Source of the DNA: Novosphingobium sp. | GTDB lineage: Bacteria > Pseudomonadota > Alphaproteobacteria > Sphingomonadales > Sphingomonadaceae | Length of the DNA stretch: 24,944 nucleotides | Direction of reading: 5' to 3' | Assembly (NCBI GenBank): GCA_020853995.1 | Contig: JADYXV010000167.1 | Coordinates: 1-24,944 of the forward strand | In this document: piece by piece, positions 6,502 through 13,023 of the stretch | Layout of the letters: the number at the start of each line of letters is the position of its first letter | Position numbering within the stretch: position 1 is the first letter of the stretch | The notes under the pieces: model-generated | Seen by the model: only the letters and a program-made list of their open reading frames with translations | What the model was told of the DNA's origin: nothing | The model's database searches: none | Translations under genes and position numbers: made by a program

Positions 6502-7110
6502 ATGGAACCGGTGAACCAGATTGACGGACGGGCTATCCCGTTCGGACGCAAGAACGTCGACACTGACGTGATCATCCCTGCCAAATGGCTGAAGACGATT
6601 ACACGGCAGGGTCTCGGGCGCGGTGCTTTTGAAGCGTTGCGGGCGGATCCTGACAATATCTTTGACAGCGCCGAGTTCTCGGGTTCGCCGATCCTGATCG
6701 CAGGCGACAACTTCGGTTGCGGCTCCAGCCGTGAACACGCGGCCTGGGCCTTGCTTGATCTGGGTATCAAGGCCGTCATCGCGCCTTCGTTTTCCGACAT
6801 TTTTTCGGGCAACGCTTTCAAGAACGGCATCCTGACTGTGGTCTTGCCGCAAGAGGCGATTGATCGGTTGATGGAAGTTGCACAGACCGATCCTGTGATG
6901 ATCGATCTGGAATCACAGACCGTCTCTACCCCGTTTCAGGATCGCTTCTCGTTTGAAATTGACGCGTTCCGCAAGAACTGCCTGATCAACGGCCTCGATG
7001 AAGTCGGTCTGACGATGGCCCGCGATACGGCAATTTCCACGCATGAGGCCAAGATGCGCGATCAGTTGCCATTCCTTGCGCGCGGTACGGATGCCGTAGC
7101 GGCGGCTTAA
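6502..7110 (+). CDS. leuD: 3-isopropylmalate dehydratase small subunit
   Basis: The 202-residue small (swivel) subunit of isopropylmalate isomerase, partner of LeuC. Recognisable motifs are GRAIPFGRKNVDTDVIIPAK near the N-terminus, GDNFGCGSSREHAAWAL (substrate-binding loop, about 69-85), IKAVIAPSFSDIFSGNAFKNGIL, and a C-terminal FRKNCLINGLDEVGLT. Length is normal for the family. The ATG at 6502 gives the standard start, although no strong ribosome-binding site is visible. It lies downstream of leuC, an unknown gene, a DNA glycosylase and a 53-residue peptide gene. No terminator is evident between leuC and leuD, so cotranscription is likely but unproven. Confidence 0.95.
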   Translation: MEPVNQIDGRAIPFGRKNVDTDVIIPAKWLKTITRQGLGRGAFEALRADPDNIFDSAEFSGSPILIAGDNFGCGSSREHAAWALLDLGIKAVIAPSFSDIFSGNAFKNGILTVVLPQEAIDRLMEVAQTDPVMIDLESQTVSTPFQDRFSFEIDAFRKNCLINGLDEVGLTMARDTAISTHEAKMRDQLPFLARGTDAVAAA

Positions 7111-7203
7111 GCGCTCAATTAAAAGGCTTTCCAAGCCGCGCGAAACTTGCTTCCTTAAAGCGATAGGCGGATCGATTCCGTGGTAAGCTTTGGGAGAATT
7201 GCA

Positions 7204-8205
7204 ATGAAGGCACTGCGCACTCACGCTGCGGGCGGCCCCGAAACGCTGGTGCTGGATGATCTGCCCGATCCTGTGCCCGGAGCGGGCGAGGTGGTCGTGC
7301 GTGTTCATGCCTGCTCGATCAACTTCCCCGACACGCTAATGATCCGCGACTTGTACCAGTTCAAACCCGAACGGCCCTATGCTCCCGGCAGTGAACTGGC
7401 AGGCACGATCGAGGCACTGGGGGCAGGTGTTTCTGGCTGGTCGGTCGGGGATCGCGTTATGGCCATGATCGGCCACGGCGGCCTTGCCGAAAAGATTGTG
7501 GCACCTGCCAGCAGCCTGTTTGCCCTGCCCGATGACGTTGACTTTGCCACTGGCGCGTCATTGCTGATGACATATGGCACCACCATTCATGGGTTGAAGG
7601 ATCGTGGCCATATCAAGGCTGGCGACGTGGTGCTGGTATTGGGTGCGGCCGGTGGCGTGGGACTGTCGGCAATCGAACTGGCCAAAGCGTATGGCGCGCG
7701 CGTAATCGCAGGGGTCTCGACCGAGGAAAAAGCAACTGTTGCGCGTTCTGCAGGGGCCGATGACGTTGTCGTCTATGGCCGCGCGCCGTTTGACAAGGTG
7801 CAATCAAAGGAACTGGCCGAAGCGTTCAAGAAGGCTTGCGGACCGACTGGCGCAAACATTGTCTATGATATCGTCGGTGGTGATTATTCCGAACCTGCCG
7901 TGCGCGCCATTGCGTGGGAAGGGCGCTTCCTTGTGGTAGGTTTTCCGGCGGGCATTGCGCGGCTGCCGTTGAACCTGACGCTGCTTAAATCATGCGATGT
8001 TTGCGGCGTGTTCTGGGGTGCGTTCATCGCAAGAGAGCCTGCGAAGTTCAAAGCGCAAGTGGCTGAATTGTTTGATTTGCTACGCGCAAGAAAAATCAAT
8101 CCTCGCGTCTCTTCGCGCTTCACGCTTGATGAAGGCAGTGCGGCCATTGCAATGTTGGAAAACCGGCAGGCTATGGGCAAAGTCGTGGTCGAGATGATTG
8201 GCTGA
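7204..8205 (+). CDS. NADPH:quinone oxidoreductase family protein (zinc-free MDR)
   Basis: A 333-residue protein of the zinc-independent medium-chain dehydrogenase/reductase superfamily, quinone-oxidoreductase branch. The N-terminal GroES-like domain reads MKALRTHAAGGPETLVLDDL and carries CSINFPDTLMIRDLYQ and PGSELAGTIEALG. The Rossmann domain starts with VLVLGAAGGVGLSAIELAKAYGARVIA. The C-terminal GKVVVEM is also typical. No structural zinc cysteine cluster is present. Such enzymes reduce quinones or enone-type substrates with NADPH; the substrate here is unknown. GGGAG at 7192-7196 with 7-base spacing supports the ATG at 7204 over a GTG at 7180. The stop faces the convergent TRIC-type gene, 9 bases away. 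Confidence 0.88.
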   Translation: MKALRTHAAGGPETLVLDDLPDPVPGAGEVVVRVHACSINFPDTLMIRDLYQFKPERPYAPGSELAGTIEALGAGVSGWSVGDRVMAMIGHGGLAEKIVAPASSLFALPDDVDFATGASLLMTYGTTIHGLKDRGHIKAGDVVLVLGAAGGVGLSAIELAKAYGARVIAGVSTEEKATVARSAGADDVVVYGRAPFDKVQSKELAEAFKKACGPTGANIVYDIVGGDYSEPAVRAIAWEGRFLVVGFPAGIARLPLNLTLLKSCDVCGVFWGAFIAREPAKFKAQVAELFDLLRARKINPRVSSRFTLDEGSAAIAMLENRQAMGKVVVEMIG

Positions 8206-8214
8206 AGGGATGGA

Positions 8215-8829
8215 TTATCCAACATCTGCCCGATAGGTTGGCAAGCCAAGGCGCCACCAGATTGCCGCGCCGCGCAAACCGAATCCGGCAAGCGCGGCAG
8301 TGGGCCAGACAATCCCGCTCGATAGGCCAAGCGCCATACCGCCCGCGCACAGCACCGATGAAAGCGCGGCTGCCGTGACGTACAATTCAGGCCGCATCAG
8401 AATGGACGGGCGGCCTGCCAGCACATCACGGATGATCCCGCCGACGCAACCGGTGATCACGCCCATCAGCACAGCCGCAACAGGCGCAACGCCAAATGCC
8501 AAAGCTTTTGCCGTGCCCAGCACGGCATAAGCGCCGAGGCCTGCAGCGTCGGCCCATTCCAGCACAGGTTTGTCCCACCAGCGGCGCGGGGTGAACCAAC
8601 TGAGCAAAGCTATACCAAGGCAAACTGGCGCAACCCACGGATCACGCACCCAGAATACCGGCGCACCGATCAGCAAATCACGCACAGACCCGCCGCCCAC
8701 GCCGGTAACCAGTGCGAAGAATGCCATTGTTACGAATGTCTGCCGCAACTTTGCCGCCAAAAGCGCGCCGGTCAGCGCGAAAACGGCGATGCCAGCAAGA
8801 TCGAGCAGTTGGGGAATGGCGGGTGTCAT
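8215..8829 (-). CDS. Trimeric intracellular cation (TRIC) channel family protein, YadS/UPF0126 type
   Basis: A 204-residue polytopic membrane protein made of two repeats of the UPF0126/TRIC unit. Each repeat carries the glycine-rich signature before an arginine: VTGVGGGSVRDLLIG (42-55) and ITGCVGGIIRDVLAG (125-139). About seven hydrophobic segments are visible, as expected for bacterial TRIC homologues, which form potassium-permeable trimers. Length and motif order are normal. Its start codon overlaps the stop of the upstream serine hydrolase gene as ATGA (8826-8829), so the two are translationally coupled. The physiological role in this organism is not shown by the sequence. Confidence 0.88.
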   Translation of the reverse strand: MTPAIPQLLDLAGIAVFALTGALLAAKLRQTFVTMAFFALVTGVGGGSVRDLLIGAPVFWVRDPWVAPVCLGIALLSWFTPRRWWDKPVLEWADAAGLGAYAVLGTAKALAFGVAPVAAVLMGVITGCVGGIIRDVLAGRPSILMRPELYVTAAALSSVLCAGGMALGLSSGIVWPTAALAGFGLRGAAIWWRLGLPTYRADVG

Positions 8830-9920
8830 TGCAGGCCCATCGCCGCTTGGCGCAGCGCTGGCAAGAGCGCGCGCTGATGTGTGAACAATGCCATATCATT
8901 GCCGCAGTGGCCGACAATCAGGCCGGACTGGGGCTCAACCAAAACTTCGGCGTACCAGTGGGTGTTCGACCCGTTGTGCCACAAGCTGCCGTCCTGGCCT
9001 GCAATCCAACCCAGCGCTGACGTGCTGCCAAAGCGCGGCTTGTGCATTTGCGCCCAGCTTTCGGGCCGCAGCAGTGGTGCCCGGTCACGGTGCGCGCGCA
9101 GATAAGTGGTAAGATCGCCAAGCGCCATGTGCAGGCCACCAGCCGGTGCCATTACAGCGGGATTATCCGCCCAAACAGGCTGTCCGTTCTGGTGGCCGCG
9201 CGGCTGGTCGAACTGCTCGGGTGATCCCGGCGGGCCGAAACCTGCGCTGGCTAGGCCAAGCGGCGTCAGCACTTCACGCTGCGCCAATGTTTCATAAGGT
9301 ACGCCAGTGACTTCTTCCAGCATGTGGGCAGCCAAAACATAGCCTGCGTTGGAATAGGAATACCCACTGTGGGCGGGGCCGATTGGGCGCATGTCAAATG
9401 CCATTTCGGCGTAGCGGCGGCGATTGGAGCGTGCGTCTGCCTCGATCATGGGCAAGGCGAACAATTCACCCAACGGGATGTCTTTGGCCAGCCCCGCATG
9501 GTGGCTGAGCAGATCAATGGCGGTGAGGGTGCGATGCCGACGCGGAACACGTGGCAGGACATTGCCAATCGGCGTATCCCAGCCAATGACGCCTGCCTCC
9601 ACCGCGCGGGCAAACACCGTTGCAGTCAGTGACTTGGTTATCGAACCCAGATGCCACTGGTCCTGCGTTGTTACAGAAGCAGGGTTCCCGGCAGCGCGAA
9701 AACCATCGGCCATGACGACCGGTGGCGCAGACCCTGTTTGCCAAAACAGAGCCATTCCCGGCGTACCCAATGCCTGACGCAAGCTTGCCAACGTGGCCGC
9801 ATTAAGTGGCCGGGACAGAAGATGATGAAGCCCGCCGTCCGTAACTTGCGCCGCCAGCTTTGCGGGCAAAAGACCGCAGGCAGCCAGCGCTGAAACAAGC
9901 AGGCGGCGGGTCATCCGCAT
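8826..9920 (-). CDS. Exported serine hydrolase, class C beta-lactamase/PBP-like family
   Basis: A 364-residue protein of the beta-lactamase-related (class C, penicillin-binding-protein-like) family. The nucleophile motif is SITK (Ser93, Lys96), the second motif YSN at 189-191, and HNG at 315-317 stands in the position of the KTG box. The N-terminus is signal-like (TRRLLVSALAACGLLPAKLAAQ) and could be a Sec or lipoprotein signal, although no clean lipobox is evident. Members include esterases, D-aminopeptidases and carboxypeptidases, so true beta-lactamase activity should not be assumed. An ATG at 9914 would shorten it by two residues. It starts 7 bases after the stop of the 65-residue gene and overlaps the TRIC-type gene downstream. 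Confidence 0.85.
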   Translation of the reverse strand: MRMTRRLLVSALAACGLLPAKLAAQVTDGGLHHLLSRPLNAATLASLRQALGTPGMALFWQTGSAPPVVMADGFRAAGNPASVTTQDQWHLGSITKSLTATVFARAVEAGVIGWDTPIGNVLPRVPRRHRTLTAIDLLSHHAGLAKDIPLGELFALPMIEADARSNRRRYAEMAFDMRPIGPAHSGYSYSNAGYVLAAHMLEEVTGVPYETLAQREVLTPLGLASAGFGPPGSPEQFDQPRGHQNGQPVWADNPAVMAPAGGLHMALGDLTTYLRAHRDRAPLLRPESWAQMHKPRFGSTSALGWIAGQDGSLWHNGSNTHWYAEVLVEPQSGLIVGHCGNDMALFTHQRALLPALRQAAMGLQ

Positions 9921-9927
9921 GGACCGA

Positions 9928-10125
9928 TTATTCGCCCAGCAGCGCTTCCAACCGTGCCTTCAATGCGCCAATGCGCTCTGCCGCATCGGTGAAAGTCTTC
10001 ATTTCTTCACGGCGCGTATTGCCGCGCGCTTCCTTGGCCGCTTCGAGATAGCCTTCCATATCCGCTTCAAGCGCATCAATCAGGATCTCTGTTTCGTCTT
10101 CGGTCAGGGTAAGCTTGATCGACAT
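9928..10125 (-). CDS. 65-residue acidic helical protein, unknown function
   Basis: A 65-residue soluble-looking protein: MSIKLTLTEDETEILIDALE, then DMEGYLEAAKEARGNTRREEM, ending in IGALKARLEALLGE. It is almost entirely predicted helix with mixed charge and no membrane segment. I chose the ATG at 10125, preceded by an AAGGAA ribosome-binding site; the frame stays open upstream to 10233 but runs through the lpd terminator, so the longer form is unlikely. It lies between lpd and the serine hydrolase gene and ends 7 bases before the latter. Small conserved proteins of this type occur in sphingomonads, but no function is known to me. Confidence 0.66.
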   Translation of the reverse strand: MSIKLTLTEDETEILIDALEADMEGYLEAAKEARGNTRREEMKTFTDAAERIGALKARLEALLGE

Positions 10126-10188
10126 CGTGGCAGTTCCTTCAAATTGCGTTGCGTTGCACTTAGGCGGCTGAAGCCACGCGTTCAAACG

Positions 10189-10214
10189 AAAAGGGCCGCC
10201 CCGAAGGACGGCCC
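10189..10214 (-). terminator. Intrinsic terminator after lpd
   Basis: On the minus strand a 9-pair GC-rich stem (bases 10206-10214 with 10193-10201, one G-T pair) closes a TTCG tetraloop and is followed at once by TTTT. It lies 23 bases after the lpd stop codon. This is the clearest intrinsic terminator in the window and marks the end of the mdh-to-lpd gene row. Confidence 0.85.
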
Positions 10215-10236
10215 CTGTCAATTGTCGTCGCAAAAA

Positions 10237-11637
10237 TCACATGTGGATCGGCTTGCCCGTCACCGCCATAGCGGCTTCTTTCAGCGCTTCGGAATGCGTC
10301 GGGTGCGCGTGGCAGGTATAGGCGATGTCTTCCGACGTCGCGCCAAATTCCATTGCTTGGGTGGCTTGCGCGATCATCGTGCCTGCCACCGATGCAATGC
10401 ACCACACGCCCAAAACGCGGTCTGTTTTGGCGTCGGAGATCACCTTTACGAAGCCGTCCGGCTCGTGGTTGGTCTTGGCGCGGCTGTTGGCGAGCATCGG
10501 GAACTTGCCGACCTTGATGTCACCCTTCTCGCGCGCTGCTTCCTCGGTCAGGCCAACGCCAGCAAATTCGGGGAAGGTATAGACCACGCCGGGGATAAGA
10601 TCGTGATTCACGATGCCGGTCAGCCCTGCGATGTTTTCAGCAACCGCAATGCCTTCATCTTCGGCCTTATGCGCCAGCATCGGGCCGGGGATCACATCAC
10701 CCACTGCCCATACGCCATCAATCTGGGTGGCAAAATCGTGATCGGTTTCAATCTGGCCGCGCGCGTTCAGTTCAAGCCCGATCTTGTCGAGGCCAAGGCC
10801 TTCGACATTCGGGCGGCGGCCAATCGCCACCAGCACGCAATCGGCTTCAATGGTCGAAGCCTCACCACCCTTGGATGGTTCAACCGTCAACGTCGCCGTC
10901 TTGCCGCTGACAGAGACGCCGGTCACCTTGGTGCCAAGCTTGATGTCCATGCCCTGTTTCTTGAAGATCTTGGCCGCTTCCTTGCGCACATCGCCGTCCA
11001 TGCCGGGCAGCAATTGGTCAAGGAATTCAACGACCGTGACCTTTGCACCCAGACGGCGCCAAACCGAGCCGAGTTCAAGCCCGATTACGCCGCCGCCGAT
11101 AACCACCATGTGGTTCGGAACGCGATCCAGCGCCAGCGCGCCGGTGCTGTCAACGATAATACCTGCGTCGTTATCGACCGTAACGCCGGGCAGCGGGGTG
11201 ACGCTTGAACCTGTGGCAATCACAATGTTCTTGGCAGTAACAGTCTGGCCTGCAACTGTGACAGTGTGGGCGTCCTCAAACGCGGCATAGCCTTTAAGCC
11301 AGGTAACCTTGTTCTTCTTGAACAGGAACTCGATGCCGCCAGTCAATTGCTTTACGGAATCAAGCTTTTGCGCCTGCATTGCCGTAAGATCGAGTTCGAC
11401 CGGGCCAGTCTTGATTCCATAAGTGTTGAACGTGCCATTGGTGGCCTCGTCGAACATCTCCGATCCGTGCAGCAGCGCCTTGGACGGAATGCAACCGACA
11501 TTGAGGCAAGTTCCGCCCAAGGTATCGCGCCCGTCGGCACAAGCCGTTTTCAGGCCCAGCTGTGCGGCGCGGATGGCCGCAACATAACCGCCGGGACCGG
11601 CACCGATAACCAGAACGTCGTAATCATATTCAGCCAT
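10237..11637 (-). CDS. lpdA: Dihydrolipoyl dehydrogenase (E3)
   Basis: A 466-residue FAD-dependent enzyme that reoxidises dihydrolipoyl groups of 2-oxoacid dehydrogenase complexes with NAD+. Motifs: the FAD-binding VLVIGAGPGGYVAAIRAAQLG (about 8-28), the redox disulfide GGTCLNVGCIPSK (Cys44 and Cys49), the NAD-binding VVIGGGVIGLELGSVW in the middle, a second FAD motif GVWAVGDVI, and the C-terminal catalytic pair HPTHSE (His445 and Glu450). The ATG at 11637 has GGAGG 6 bases upstream, better than the in-frame upstream codons. It is the last gene of the 2-oxoglutarate dehydrogenase row and is followed by an intrinsic terminator. It may serve pyruvate dehydrogenase too. Confidence 0.96.
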   Translation of the reverse strand: MAEYDYDVLVIGAGPGGYVAAIRAAQLGLKTACADGRDTLGGTCLNVGCIPSKALLHGSEMFDEATNGTFNTYGIKTGPVELDLTAMQAQKLDSVKQLTGGIEFLFKKNKVTWLKGYAAFEDAHTVTVAGQTVTAKNIVIATGSSVTPLPGVTVDNDAGIIVDSTGALALDRVPNHMVVIGGGVIGLELGSVWRRLGAKVTVVEFLDQLLPGMDGDVRKEAAKIFKKQGMDIKLGTKVTGVSVSGKTATLTVEPSKGGEASTIEADCVLVAIGRRPNVEGLGLDKIGLELNARGQIETDHDFATQIDGVWAVGDVIPGPMLAHKAEDEGIAVAENIAGLTGIVNHDLIPGVVYTFPEFAGVGLTEEAAREKGDIKVGKFPMLANSRAKTNHEPDGFVKVISDAKTDRVLGVWCIASVAGTMIAQATQAMEFGATSEDIAYTCHAHPTHSEALKEAAMAVTGKPIHM

Positions 11638-11708
11638 GTTCGGCCTCCGTTGCGCGATCATGCTTTGACAAACTCAGCATAAACGGCCTTGGATTCAGGT
11701 CAGAAACA

Positions 11709-11745
11709 CGGCACCCGCTCATCCTGAGCTTGTTGCGGGATGCCG
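11709..11745 (-). repeat. REP-like palindromic element between sucB and lpd
   Basis: Arms 11709-11718 and 11735-11745 pair over 10 bases with a single bulged A, around a 16-base loop. The core CTCATCCTGAGCTTGT resembles a dispersed palindromic intergenic repeat that I recall from many sphingomonad genomes; only one copy is in this window, so the repeat status is inference. On the minus-strand transcript it would form a hairpin between sucB and lpd, which may protect the 3' end of the upstream mRNA or damp readthrough. Confidence 0.5.
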
Positions 11746-11757
11746 CGAAACATCAAA

Positions 11758-12987
11758 TCACAAATCTATCAACAACCGGGTTGGATCCTCGATCGCTTCC
11801 TTGATCGTCTTCAATGCCGTCACTGCTTCACGCCCGTCAATAATGCGATGGTCGTATGACAGCGCGATGTACATCATTGGACGCACAACGATTTCGCCGT
11901 TTCGGACAACGGGACGGTCTTCGATGCGGTGCAGGCCAAGCACGGCAGACTGCGGCGGGTTGATGATCGGGGTTGACATAAGCCCGCCGAACACACCTCC
12001 GTTTGAGATGGTGAAGGTGCCGCCCTTCATGTCTTCCATCGTCAGCGAACCATCACGCGCCTTCTTGCCGTAATCGGCAATCGACTTTTCGATGTCGGCA
12101 AAGCTTAGCTTATCGACGTTGCGGACTACAGGTACGACCAGCCCGTTCGGGGCCGAGACGGCAACCGAAATGTCGACGTAATCGAAATAGACGATTTCAT
12201 CGCCCTGCATCTGCGCGTTGACCGAAGGGATATCCTTCAGCGCCAGTACTGAAGCCTTGGCAAAGAAGCTCATCAGGCCAAGTTTCACGCCGTGCTTCTT
12301 TTCGAACACGTCCTTGTACTTGGCGCGCGCTTCCATCACCGCGCCCATGTCCACGTCGTTGAACGTGGTGAGCATTGCGGCGGTTTCTTGCGCGCTTTTC
12401 AGGCGCTTGGCGATGGTCTGGCGCATGCGCGTCATCTTCACGCGCTCTTCATTGCGGCCAGCAACAGGCGGAGCGGCAACAGCTGCGACCGGTGCAGAAG
12501 CAGCCGGAGCAGGCGTTGCCTGCTTGGCCTGGGCCGCAGCAGTCACATCTTCCTTGGTCAGGCGGCCGTCCTTGCCGGTGCCTTTAACGCTTGAAGGATC
12601 AATGCCATATTCAAGAACCGCGCGTCGCACCGCAGGCGAAAGCACTGCTGCGTCGCCGCCGGAGCCGACATCCTTTGGCATCGTATCAGATGCCGGTGCA
12701 ACCGGTGCTTCGGTTCGTGGCGCTGGCTGTTGATTGCCGGCAGCGGCGATGCTGTCTTCGATCAGTGCGAGCAGCGCACCCACCGAAACGGTATCGCCTT
12801 CGTTGGCAACAAGCGCACCCATTACACCGGCCGCAGGTGCAGGCACTTCGACAGCCACTTTGTCCGTTTCAAGGCTGACAATCGGCTCATCAAGGGCAAC
12901 GGTTTCGCCGGGCTTTTTCAGCCACTGGCCTACGGTTGCTTCGCTGACGCTTTCACCCAGCGTTGGAACCTTTACTTCAATCGACAT
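11758..12987 (-). CDS. sucB: 2-oxoglutarate dehydrogenase E2, dihydrolipoyl succinyltransferase
   Basis: A 409-residue E2 core enzyme of the 2-oxoglutarate dehydrogenase complex, which transfers the succinyl group from E1 to CoA. Order of domains: one lipoyl domain (1-77) with the lipoylated Lys43 in SLETDKVAVEV; an Ala/Pro-rich linker; the E3/E1-binding domain (about 114-150, LSPAVRRAVLEYGIDPSSVKG); a second Ala/Pro-rich linker; and the catalytic domain from about residue 180, ending in YDHRIIDGREAV with His380 and Asp384. A single lipoyl domain and this length fit SucB rather than AceF. The gene follows sucA after 36 bases and precedes lpd after a 120-base gap with a hairpin. Confidence 0.95.
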   Translation of the reverse strand: MSIEVKVPTLGESVSEATVGQWLKKPGETVALDEPIVSLETDKVAVEVPAPAAGVMGALVANEGDTVSVGALLALIEDSIAAAGNQQPAPRTEAPVAPASDTMPKDVGSGGDAAVLSPAVRRAVLEYGIDPSSVKGTGKDGRLTKEDVTAAAQAKQATPAPAASAPVAAVAAPPVAGRNEERVKMTRMRQTIAKRLKSAQETAAMLTTFNDVDMGAVMEARAKYKDVFEKKHGVKLGLMSFFAKASVLALKDIPSVNAQMQGDEIVYFDYVDISVAVSAPNGLVVPVVRNVDKLSFADIEKSIADYGKKARDGSLTMEDMKGGTFTISNGGVFGGLMSTPIINPPQSAVLGLHRIEDRPVVRNGEIVVRPMMYIALSYDHRIIDGREAVTALKTIKEAIEDPTRLLIDL

Positions 12988-13023
12988 AATGCAATTCCTT
13001 GGGAGAAGGAAAAATCAGGAAAA

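Noticed and set aside
7120..7140. Short inverted repeat after leuD (GGCTT-TCC-AAGCC) as a terminator
   Set aside because: Only five pairs, and the A/T run is on the wrong side for a plus-strand terminator.
9919..11208. Long plus-strand open frame (429 codons) opposite lpd and its neighbours
   Set aside because: It runs antisense to clear genes, has a Cys/His/Arg-rich composition typical of shadow frames in GC-rich DNA, and shows no domain.
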